DNA of 7,836 bases from an uncultured Subdoligranulum sp. (lineage in GTDB: Bacteria > Bacillota > Clostridia > Christensenellales > CAG-314): assembly GCA_900551395.1 (NCBI GenBank), contig URVX01000046.1, positions 1-7,836 on the forward strand, given 5' to 3'. A model generated the notes under the pieces. The model searched no databases, was not told the origin of the DNA, and was given only the letters and a program-made list of their open reading frames with translations. Shown here piece after piece: positions 1 through 6,046 of this stretch (its first letter is position 1; each line of letters begins with the position of its first letter). The position numbers and the translations under genes are program-made.

Positions 1-98
1 ACGCTTCCGCTTAGCAGCCTTTCGCGCAGCGAGAGTGACGCGTTGAAAAGAGCCTCGGCAGTTTCTTCCGGCAGAGGAAGGGCGTAAAAAATTCTCAT
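1..98 (-). CDS. thpR: RNA 2',3'-cyclic phosphodiesterase (ThpR/LigT family), N-terminal part only
   Basis: The gene runs off the left edge, so only the first 32 residues are visible, starting MRIFYALPLPEETAEAL. This matches the usual opening of ThpR/LigT 2H-phosphoesterases, where a short beta strand (MR-[LI]-F-x-A-x-x-[LP]-P) is followed by a helix. Family members hydrolyse 2',3'-cyclic phosphate ends of RNA in the cytoplasm and can join tRNA half-molecules in vitro. The two catalytic HxTx motifs lie beyond the visible part, so the call rests on the N-terminus alone. The ATG at 98-96 is preceded by GGAG (109-106) at seven bases and by a good promoter at 146-118, which supports both the start and the gene being real. 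It is divergent from the peptidase gene at 207. Confidence 0.6.
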   Translation of the reverse strand, partial: MRIFYALPLPEETAEALFNASLSLRERLLSGS

Positions 99-117
99 TG
101 ACAGTCTCCGTACGAAT

Positions 118-146
118 ATTATAGAGCAAAAGCGTCCGTTTGGCAA
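118..146 (-). promoter_or_regulatory. Sigma-A-like promoter for the thpR-like gene
   Basis: Read on the minus strand, TTGCCA (146-141) and a perfect TATAAT (123-118) are separated by exactly 17 bases. Transcription would start near 111, giving a 5' leader of only about 13 bases with the GGAG ribosome binding site almost at its 5' end. The match is seen in the sequence; activity is inferred. Confidence 0.65.
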
Positions 147-206
147 TTCAAACCGTCATATAAAAATAACTGCGGGCATATAGATAAGCAAACGGAGTAT
201 CATATT

Positions 207-1706
207 ATGCGAAAAAACAGAAAAGCGTTAATTTTAGCGGGTCTTATCGTTGCGCTCATGCTTTGCATGTGCCTTGTTGCCTGCGGCGGCAGCGACTATA
301 TAGAAAAAAACGCGAAAAAGCTGAGCACCTACACCATAGAAGCGGGCTTTGACGACAGCGCCAAAACACTGTCGGCGGTTATGGTTTTCGATTTTTACAA
401 CACGACGGACAATGCCTTTTCCGAATTAAAATTTCATTTGTATCCCAATGCTTACAGAAAGGACGCCTCTCTGCCTGTGGTAGACGAGCTTACGCGCTCC
501 AAAGCGTACAAAAACGGCTTCAGCTACGGCGACATAAAAATCGACAGTGCAAAAAGCGGCGACACGGCTGTGGCATACGTAGTTGAGGGGACGGACAGCG
601 ACATCCTGACCGTGCCGCTGGGCACGGAGGTCTTTCCGCAGCAAAACGTAAAGGTGGAAATTGTTTTCGAGGTGTGTCTGGCCAACATCTGGCACAGGCT
701 GGGCTACGGCAACAACACGATAAACCTGGGAAATTGGTATCCGCAGCTTTGCGTGTTCAAAAACGGTGCGTGGCTTACAGACCCATATTATTCCAACGGC
801 GACCCGTTTGTCAGCGAAATGGCAAATTACTGCGTGGCGCTTACGGCGCACAAGGATTTCATGATTGCCGCAAGCGGCGTTCCCGGCGAGGCTCAGACAA
901 AGGAAAACGACAACGTCCGCACGGTATACACCGCAAAAAGCGTGCGCGATTTTGCATTGGTCATGTCTCCCAAGTTCCAGAAAGCGTCTGCAACGGTGGA
1001 TTCCACAACGGTGAATTATTATTATTTCTCGGACCGGGCGTTTGAAGAAAGTCTTTCCACTGCGACCAAGGCGCTGCAGTATTTCAGCTCGACCTTCGGA
1101 AAATATCCTTACGCCAAGCTGGACGTTGTGGAAACGGACTTCTGCTACGGCGGCATGGAATATCCCTGTCTCGTTATGATAACCTCAGGCTTGGAAAAGC
1201 GTTCATACGAGACTGCGATTATTCACGAAATAGCCCATCAATGGTGGTATGGTCTCGTTGGCAACGACCAGGTGAGAGAGGCGTATCTGGACGAGGGGCT
1301 GGCGGAGTATTCCACGCTTATGTTTTATCGGGCACACCCCGATTATCAGGTAGACTCAAAGCAGCTGCTTGCCGACACGACAAAGCAGTACAACACCTTT
1401 ATCAAGATAGTAGGCAACTACAACAACAATATAAACACCTCCATGAACCGCGCTTTGAACGAGTTCGAGAGTCAGCAGCAATATACTTACATGACGTATC
1501 TTAAAGGTATGATTATGTTCGGACAGGTCAACGAGGTGATGGGCGACAAAAAGTTCGAGGCTGCCTTGAGAAGGTATTTCGACACCTGCAAGCTCAAGCT
1601 CGCCACAAAGGACGATATGCTTTCATGCTTTGAAAAAAGCTACGGAGCCAATATTTCCAATCTGTTCAACACCTTTATCAACGGAGAGGACAAAACAATA
1701 AAATAA
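207..1706 (+). CDS. M1-family (gluzincin) zinc metallopeptidase, membrane-anchored lipoprotein
   Basis: This 499-residue protein starts with a basic n-region, a hydrophobic stretch and a lipobox (LVAC, Cys26 followed by GG), so it should be exported, lipidated and held on the outer face of the membrane. The zinc site of M1 aminopeptidases is complete: HEIAH at residues 340-344, with Glu363 in YLDEGLAEY at the HExxH-18-E spacing. GGMEYP (315-320) stands where the family has its GxMEN substrate-binding motif, and Tyr431 in YLKG fits the transition-state-stabilising tyrosine. Residues of about 40-270 would form the N-terminal beta saddle domain. The family removes N-terminal amino acids from peptides. 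At 499 residues it is shorter than classical 600-900-residue members, so it probably lacks the long C-terminal helical domain. The start has GGAG at 194-197, nine bases upstream. It is monocistronic, with a terminator directly behind. The substrate is unknown. Confidence 0.9.
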   Translation: MRKNRKALILAGLIVALMLCMCLVACGGSDYIEKNAKKLSTYTIEAGFDDSAKTLSAVMVFDFYNTTDNAFSELKFHLYPNAYRKDASLPVVDELTRSKAYKNGFSYGDIKIDSAKSGDTAVAYVVEGTDSDILTVPLGTEVFPQQNVKVEIVFEVCLANIWHRLGYGNNTINLGNWYPQLCVFKNGAWLTDPYYSNGDPFVSEMANYCVALTAHKDFMIAASGVPGEAQTKENDNVRTVYTAKSVRDFALVMSPKFQKASATVDSTTVNYYYFSDRAFEESLSTATKALQYFSSTFGKYPYAKLDVVETDFCYGGMEYPCLVMITSGLEKRSYETAIIHEIAHQWWYGLVGNDQVREAYLDEGLAEYSTLMFYRAHPDYQVDSKQLLADTTKQYNTFIKIVGNYNNNINTSMNRALNEFESQQQYTYMTYLKGMIMFGQVNEVMGDKKFEAALRRYFDTCKLKLATKDDMLSCFEKSYGANISNLFNTFINGEDKTIK

Positions 1707-1717
1707 GACTTTTACGA

Positions 1718-1748
1718 CGCCCGCGTAACAAACGCGGGCGGTTTTTTT
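1718..1748 (+). terminator. Intrinsic terminator of the M1 peptidase gene
   Basis: CGCCCGCG (1718-1725) pairs perfectly with CGCGGGCG (1733-1740) around a seven-base loop, followed by G and seven T. It begins 12 bases after the peptidase stop codon and insulates the next gene. Confidence 0.92.
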
Positions 1749-1816
1749 ATGTATTGGTTTTTTGCCCGAAAATTTAAAAATCTTATTATTTTATGTGAAA
1801 ATATGCTTGATTATCC

Positions 1817-1845
1817 TTGCGGAATTGTGAAAAACATGATATTAT
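1817..1845 (+). promoter_or_regulatory. Sigma-A-like promoter in front of the ftcD-like gene
   Basis: TTGCGG (1817-1822) and TATTAT (1840-1845) are separated by 17 bases, with A/T-rich DNA upstream. Transcription would begin near 1852, about 15 bases before the ATG at 1867. It is the only convincing promoter between the upstream terminator and the gene, and may drive the whole run to about 6030. An overlapping TATACT at 1843-1848 is an alternative -10, but its spacing is poorer. Confidence 0.55.
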
Positions 1846-1866
1846 ACTGTATAAGGTCGTAATCTT

Positions 1867-2856
1867 ATGTATTTAGTCGAAGCGGTGCCGAATTTTTCTA
1901 CGGGGGACGCCGTCAAGGCGGAGCTCATTGCCGATTGTTTTAGAAACAGAAAAAATGTGGTATTATTAAACTGCACTGCAGACGCGGATCACAACAGATG
2001 CGTTATAACTGCGGCGGGTGCGCCGGAGGAAATGCGCTCCGCACTGACCGACAGCGCGCGCGTCGCGGTAGACTTGATTGACCTGAACGCGCATAAGGGC
2101 GTTCACCCGCGGATAGGCGCGCTGGACGTTTTGCCTGTCGTACCCCTTGCCGGCACGCCGGAAACCGTTGCGGACGGGCTTGTCCGAGAGCTTGGAGAGG
2201 AGCTTTTCCGAAAGCTGGGGCTGCCGGTATATTTTTACGAAAGGAGCGCCGCCGACCCGCGCAGAAGCAATCTTGCCGATTTGAGACGAGGGGGCTTCGA
2301 GGGGCTTGCGGAAAAAGCCGCCGACACAGAGTGGAAATTCGATGTCGGGGAAAAGCCGCATCCGACTGCCGGGGCCGTCGCCGTAGGAGTGAGAAAAATT
2401 CTCGTCGCTTTCAATTTCGACTTAAGGGAGGGAGTTCCTTTGTCCGTAGCCCAAGCGGTTGCCCGAAGGGTGCGCTTTTCGGGCGGAGGATTGAGATATC
2501 TGAAGGCATTGGGGCTGTTTCTCAAGGGTGAGAACCGCGCCCAGATTTCCATGAATCTGACTGATTGTTCGGTTACGCGGCTGCACACGGTCGCCGAGCT
2601 GGTAAAAGCGGAGCTTAAGCCTTTCGGAGCGGAAGTAGAACGCGGCGAGCTGATAGGACTCGCGCCCTACTCGGCGATTTACGACGCGGCGGAATATCTG
2701 CTGCTTTGCGAAGGAATTAGCCCGGAGCAATGCAAATCTCTCGACAGCGAGAAAATTCTCGATGCCGCGGGCAGGGAGCTTTCTCTTGAACTGCATCGCG
2801 GACAAATTCTCGATTTTGCCTTAAGCGTCGCTTTGGGGCGGGACATAAAAATCTGA
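1867..2856 (+). CDS. ftcD: Glutamate formimidoyltransferase (FtcD transferase domain only)
   Basis: This 329-residue protein matches the formiminotransferase module of FtcD, which moves the formimino group between N-formimino-glutamate and tetrahydrofolate in the cytoplasm. The N-terminal subdomain (about 2-180) starts with EAVPNFSTG, close to the family's ECVPNFSEG, and contains ADHNRCV (family NR-x-V) and GVHPRIGALDVLPVVPL (78-94). His80 lines up with catalytic His82 of the mammalian enzyme. The C-terminal subdomain (about 181-320) has AFNFDL, AQISMNLTDCSVT and the ELIGLAPYSA stretch. The cyclodeaminase half found in mammalian FtcD is absent, which is normal for many bacteria. Val79 replaces the Glu usually preceding the catalytic His. 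No other histidine-degradation gene is visible, so a role in folate one-carbon balance is as likely as histidine catabolism. Some bacterial members can act on 5-formyl-tetrahydrofolate. The ribosome binding site is weak (AAGG, 1853-1856). Confidence 0.87.
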   Translation: MYLVEAVPNFSTGDAVKAELIADCFRNRKNVVLLNCTADADHNRCVITAAGAPEEMRSALTDSARVAVDLIDLNAHKGVHPRIGALDVLPVVPLAGTPETVADGLVRELGEELFRKLGLPVYFYERSAADPRRSNLADLRRGGFEGLAEKAADTEWKFDVGEKPHPTAGAVAVGVRKILVAFNFDLREGVPLSVAQAVARRVRFSGGGLRYLKALGLFLKGENRAQISMNLTDCSVTRLHTVAELVKAELKPFGAEVERGELIGLAPYSAIYDAAEYLLLCEGISPEQCKSLDSEKILDAAGRELSLELHRGQILDFALSVALGRDIKI

Positions 2857-2857
2857 A

Positions 2858-3124
2858 ATGGACAATGAAAAAAACGAAAAAAAGCTTGTCCGCGCCGTCG
2901 AAAAGGAAGTAGTCCGGGAAATCAGGCAAAACGACGACGGAACGGAGACAATTATTTACGGAACGGAAATCGTGGAGGAGGAAATCTCCGACACTGCCGA
3001 TCCCGACGCTTTCGGAGCGGACAGGGTGTGGCAGGACGACGGAACCGCCTTTGCCAACATGGATTTGACGCGCCGACCGAAAAAACGCAAGCGCAAAAAT
3101 TCCGACGATATTCAGCTTACCTAA
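2858..3124 (+). CDS. Small highly charged protein of unknown function (88 residues)
   Basis: I do not recognise a family. The ATG lies one base after the ftcD stop codon, and no strong ribosome binding site is close to it, so translation is probably coupled to ftcD. The N-terminal third (about 5-23) is a charged, possibly helical segment. The middle (28-65) is acidic, rich in Glu and Asp, and contains TIIYGTEIVEEEI, which could form a beta hairpin. The end carries a strong basic cluster, RRPKKRKRK (72-80). There is no signal peptide or membrane segment within the 88 residues. Directly after the TAA stop the same frame continues open for 38 codons and encodes a transmembrane helix, so the visible protein may be one part of a longer, membrane-anchored ancestor or readthrough product. 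The basic cluster would fit the cytoplasmic side of such an anchor. Confidence 0.65.
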   Translation: MDNEKNEKKLVRAVEKEVVREIRQNDDGTETIIYGTEIVEEEISDTADPDAFGADRVWQDDGTAFANMDLTRRPKKRKRKNSDDIQLT

Positions 3125-3139
3125 AAAGAAAGGCGAGCC

Positions 3140-3241
3140 ATTATCGGCGCAGCCTATCTTAAATATCTGCCGGCGCTGCTTTTGGTGATAGGAGCATTCG
3201 CGTTGGTGTTCTTTCTCGGCTGGCTTTGGCTGACGCGTTGA
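3140..3241 (+). CDS. Candidate 33-residue single-pass membrane peptide, possible ATT start or readthrough extension
   Basis: The frame that ends at TAA 3122-3124 stays open afterwards until TGA 3239-3241. It encodes KERRA followed by a strongly hydrophobic helix (YLPALLLVIGAFALVFFLGW) and a short LWLTR tail. No ATG, and no GTG or TTG ahead of the hydrophobic part, is available. The best-placed start is ATT at 3140, six bases after AAAGG (3129-3133), which is a reasonable ribosome binding site. ATT starts are real but rare; infC is the classic example. The alternative is that these codons form the C-terminal anchor of the preceding 88-residue protein, reached by stop-codon readthrough or severed by a recent nonsense mutation. 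The uninterrupted hydrophobic segment, with basic residues on its N-terminal side, argues against chance. The mode of expression is unresolved. Confidence 0.42.
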   Translation: MIGAAYLKYLPALLLVIGAFALVFFLGWLWLTR

Positions 3242-3284
3242 GCAGCTTTACACCCCCTTCCGAGAAACCTTATTACGGAAACAA

Positions 3285-3782
3285 ATGGAAGTGGAAAACA
3301 AACAAGAAAAAAACGACGAGACGGCAGCCGCGCAGGCATCTGCGCCTGCAGCGGCAAAAAAGAAAAAATCCGTCAAAGAGGTTCTGCTGTTTTTTCTGGT
3401 CAGCGCCGGGACAGGGCTCATAGGCATAGGCACGTTTACGCTTCTGTCGAAATTGAATCCTTTCGAGCAGTCCAACGGCATATCTTTCGACCTGTGGTTG
3501 TTTTTTTCCGAAATGCTTTCGGTGGTTCTGACCTGTACTTTCAGCTTTTTGCTGAACAAGCGTTATACCTTCAGCTTCAAAAGCGTGAAAGGGGGGCTGC
3601 TGCTTTATCTGACCTACTACGTGGTGACTACTCCTCTGGGCGGAATCATGATTGTGGCGCTTATCAAAAGGGGATGGCTGCCGATATTGGCAAAGCTGCT
3701 CAAAATGGTTATCAATTTCGTGCTGGACTATCTTTATTGCAAGCTTGTTATATTCAAGGGCAAAAAAATAAAAGAGAGTTAA
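3285..3782 (+). CDS. GtrA-family polytopic membrane protein
   Basis: This 165-residue protein has the GtrA/DPMS layout of four transmembrane helices, at about 32-54, 70-90, 103-126 and 132-156. The family signature is present twice: FLLNKRYTF (88-96) after helix 2 (family N-[RK]-x-[WY]-[TV]-F), and NFVLDYLYCKLVIFK (144-158) at the end of helix 4. GtrA proteins are thought to help move or retain polyprenyl-linked sugars at the membrane for cell-envelope glycosylation. No glycosyltransferase is encoded nearby, so its partner is unknown. Ahead of helix 1 is an unusual low-complexity tail of about 30 residues, rich in Glu, Lys and Ala and ending in four lysines, probably cytoplasmic and disordered. 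The ATG at 3285 is the only nearby start; GGAA at 3277-3280 is a weak and close ribosome binding site. The gene lies 43 bases behind the small membrane reading frame. Confidence 0.83.
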   Translation: MEVENKQEKNDETAAAQASAPAAAKKKKSVKEVLLFFLVSAGTGLIGIGTFTLLSKLNPFEQSNGISFDLWLFFSEMLSVVLTCTFSFLLNKRYTFSFKSVKGGLLLYLTYYVVTTPLGGIMIVALIKRGWLPILAKLLKMVINFVLDYLYCKLVIFKGKKIKES

Positions 3783-3850
3783 TTAGTCAGATACGCCGCA
3801 AGGCGGTTTGAAATAAAATAAAAAATAAAATTTTCAAAGGCAGGTGGCAA

Positions 3851-4543
3851 ATGAAGAGAATTTTAATAGTAGATGACGAACAAAACATCAGAGAGGTGCT
3901 CAAGGAGTATCTCGAATTCAACGGTTTTGAAGTTATCACTGCGGACGACGGTTACGAGGCCGTCGACATGTGCAAGCGCGAGGACTACGATTTTATCGTT
4001 ATGGACATCATGATGCCCAAGATGGACGGTCTTTCCGCAGTCAGGGAAATCCGCAAAACCAAAAATGTTCCCGTTATGGTGCTTTCCGCTCGCGGAGAGG
4101 AGTACGACAAGCTGTTCGGCTTTGAGGCGGGAATAGACGACTACGTGACCAAGCCCTTCTCGCCCAAAGAGGTGGTCGCAAGAATCAAGGCAATTCTCGG
4201 CAGGACGGCGCCGGAGCATCCGGTCAACAAGCGCAACGTAAAAAAGTTCGGAGGCCTTATCGTTGACTTTGACGGAAGAAACGTCATCGTGGACGGAAAG
4301 AAGGCCGACCTTACGCCCAAAGAATACGAAGTGCTGTTCTTCCTCGTCAAAAACGAAGGTCTTGCCATAAGCCGCGAAAAGCTGCTGTCCAACGTCTGGG
4401 GCTTTGATTTTTACGGCGACGACCGCACGGTCGACACTCACATAAAGATGCTCAGAAGCAATCTCGGACCTTACAGAGACTGCATAGTCACCTTAAGAGG
4501 GTTGGGCTACAAGTTCGAGTATGACGAGAACATCGAATACTGA
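3851..4543 (+). CDS. OmpR/PhoB-family two-component response regulator
   Basis: This 230-residue protein has a receiver domain (1-118) followed by a winged-helix DNA-binding domain (about 130-225). All receiver residues are present: the acidic pocket Asp8/Asp9, the phosphoacceptor Asp52 in VMDIMMPKMDG, Ser79 and Lys101 in KPF. The output domain has DLTPKEYEVLFFL, the recognition-helix region DRTVDTHIKMLRSNLG and the wing LRGLGYKFE. It should bind direct repeats upstream of its targets when phosphorylated by the kinase encoded next, whose gene overlaps its 3' end. The start has AGGTGG (3842-3847) just upstream. The leader 3783-3850 is A-rich and lacks a convincing terminator, so expression from the upstream run or from a local promoter are both possible. 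The regulon is unknown; none of the visible genes is a proven target. Confidence 0.95.
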   Translation: MKRILIVDDEQNIREVLKEYLEFNGFEVITADDGYEAVDMCKREDYDFIVMDIMMPKMDGLSAVREIRKTKNVPVMVLSARGEEYDKLFGFEAGIDDYVTKPFSPKEVVARIKAILGRTAPEHPVNKRNVKKFGGLIVDFDGRNVIVDGKKADLTPKEYEVLFFLVKNEGLAISREKLLSNVWGFDFYGDDRTVDTHIKMLRSNLGPYRDCIVTLRGLGYKFEYDENIEY

Positions 4544-5978
4544 GAAAAGACGCAAGAAGTTAATAGACAGCAACGGCTTAAGATTCAATATCTGGTTTTA
4601 CTTCATTTTGTTCTGCGTCTGCATAATAGCGGTCATGTGGTTTTTCGAATTTGTTTTTCTGAAAGGCTACTACGGGACGATGAAGCGCAACGACGTGCGC
4701 AAAATCTGCCGCGAAATCGTTGTGGAATATCAGAGACTCGGCGCGGCTTACGAGTCGAGCATTGACGAATACGCGAGACTCAACGGCATGTACGTCAGCG
4801 TTTACAACAACAACGGCACGCTGCTGTTTACTTATCCCAATTATTCCGGCACCGGCACCAAGCAGAATCTGCTTACCGACAGCCAGCGCAAAGAGCTGCT
4901 CGCCCGACTTAAGGGCGACGAAAACAACGAGGTGTGCGAAATTGCCGCCAACGCGGAAAACGAGGAGGACACCTTCGTGACCTACGGCGCCGTGTTCGAC
5001 TACAACGGCTCGGAGTATATGATTTATGCGCAGGCGTCGCTCGGCTCGATAAACGCGACTACCGTTATTCTCGCGTCTCAGCTGCTGCTTACAACTGTCA
5101 TCGCGCTGGCGCTGGCTTTTGTGCTGAGCGCGTTTTTGTCGAGACAGCTGTCAAAGCCCATAGTGCTTATGAGTCAGAGCGCGCAGCACCTCGCTTCGGG
5201 CGATTATACCGTGCGCTTCGAGGGCAGCGGCTACACCGAGCTTGACGAATTGAGCGACACGCTCAACTTTGCCACAGAGGAAATGCAGCGCGTCGAAACC
5301 TTGCGGCAGGATTTGCTCGCCAATATTTCCCACGACCTGAAAACTCCGCTTACGATAATAAAATCTTATGCAGAGCTGATAAAGGACATAACGGGAGACA
5401 ACAAAGCCAAGCGGGAGGAGCAGCTTGACGTCATTATCGACGAAGCAAAGCGGCTGACCGAGCTGGTAAACGAAATTCTCATCGTTTCGCAGCAAAACAG
5501 CACATCTAAGCTCAACAAGACGGACTTCGATTTTTCCGAGCTGGTGGAAAGCGTCGTCAAAAAATTCGATTTTGAAAACAGCGGTTACAATTTCCGCCGA
5601 GACGTCAAAAAGGGACTGTGGGTAAACGCGGACAGGCACAAAATCGAGCAGGTGCTTTTCAATTTTATCAGCAATGCCGTAAAGTATTGCGGCAAGGATA
5701 AGGAAATTATCATAGTCGTAAAGGATGCGGGCGGCTGCGCCAGGTTCGACGTGTTCGATCACGGCAACGGAATAAGCAAGCAGGAGCAGAAATATATCTG
5801 GGACAGATTTTCCAGAGCTTCTCAGAAGTATAAGCGCGGCGACAGCACCGGATTGGGACTTTCGATAGTGCGCAGTATTCTGAAAAGTCATGACGCCGTG
5901 TTCGGCGTGAACAGCGCGGTTGGCAAGGGCAGCGATTTCTATTTCGAGCTGCCGCTGGTCGAGCCCGCAGACAACTGA
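4521..5978 (+). CDS. Membrane sensor histidine kinase (HAMP-HisKA-HATPase), partner of the upstream regulator
   Basis: This 485-residue kinase has transmembrane helix 1 at about 22-44, an extracytoplasmic sensor of about 130 residues, helix 2 at about 182-206, then HAMP (about 207-260), HisKA and HATPase_c. The phosphoacceptor is His271 in NISHDLKTPLT. The ATP site shows the N box (Asn381, Asn385 in NFISNAVKY), the G1 box DHGNG (413-417), the F region YIWDRFSR and the G2 box GLGL (444-447), so it should be active. The sensor region (MYVSVYNNNGTLLFTY, then GAVFDYNGSEYMIYAQ) suggests an alternating strand pattern like the PAS/Cache folds of Bacillota envelope-stress kinases; the ligand cannot be read from the sequence. 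The start at ATG 4521 lies 23 bases inside the regulator gene in another frame, with no clear ribosome binding site, so translation is probably coupled. No other start is available before helix 1. Confidence 0.94.
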   Translation: MTRTSNTEKRRKKLIDSNGLRFNIWFYFILFCVCIIAVMWFFEFVFLKGYYGTMKRNDVRKICREIVVEYQRLGAAYESSIDEYARLNGMYVSVYNNNGTLLFTYPNYSGTGTKQNLLTDSQRKELLARLKGDENNEVCEIAANAENEEDTFVTYGAVFDYNGSEYMIYAQASLGSINATTVILASQLLLTTVIALALAFVLSAFLSRQLSKPIVLMSQSAQHLASGDYTVRFEGSGYTELDELSDTLNFATEEMQRVETLRQDLLANISHDLKTPLTIIKSYAELIKDITGDNKAKREEQLDVIIDEAKRLTELVNEILIVSQQNSTSKLNKTDFDFSELVESVVKKFDFENSGYNFRRDVKKGLWVNADRHKIEQVLFNFISNAVKYCGKDKEIIIVVKDAGGCARFDVFDHGNGISKQEQKYIWDRFSRASQKYKRGDSTGLGLSIVRSILKSHDAVFGVNSAVGKGSDFYFELPLVEPADN

Positions 5979-6000
5979 CTGCTTGAAATTTAATAAAAAC

Positions 6001-6030
6001 GGGAGCCGGAAGGCTCCCTTTGTCGTTTTT
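6001..6030. terminator. Bidirectional intrinsic terminator between convergent genes
   Basis: GGGAGCC (6001-6007) pairs with GGCTCCC (6012-6018) around a GGAA loop. On the plus strand TTT, a short break and TTTTT follow. On the minus strand the hairpin is followed by GTTTTTATT (bases 6000-5992), which is the better U tract. It therefore ends the kinase transcript from the left and the 261-residue membrane-protein transcript from the right. Confidence 0.83.
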
Positions 6031-6046
6031 GAGAAATTTTGTAGAT

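Noticed and set aside
158..186. Promoter for the M1 peptidase from TATAAA (159-164) or TATAGA (179-184)
   Set aside because: Neither hexamer has an acceptable -35 partner at 16-18 bases. A promoter must exist near here, but I cannot place it.
426..851. Minus-strand open frame of 141 codons inside the M1 peptidase gene
   Set aside because: It lies wholly within a well-supported gene, has no ribosome binding site, and shows no domain character.
3794..3810. Small GC hairpin after gtrA (CGCC, GCAA loop, GGCG) as a terminator
   Set aside because: The stem has only four bases and is followed by TTTG rather than a U tract, so it is unlikely to end transcription.
3808..3831. TTGAAA and TAAAAT in the A-rich leader as a promoter for the response regulator
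   Set aside because: The two elements are only 12 bases apart, and at normal spacing no acceptable -10 is found; the match is probably due to base composition.
3863..4441. Long minus-strand open frame opposite the response regulator
   Set aside because: It is the antisense shadow of a clear OmpR-type gene; the composition of its product is a by-product of the opposite coding strand.
5151..5891. Minus-strand open frame of 246 codons opposite the histidine kinase
   Set aside because: It covers the conserved HisKA and HATPase region of the real gene on the other strand, and I see no family motif in it.
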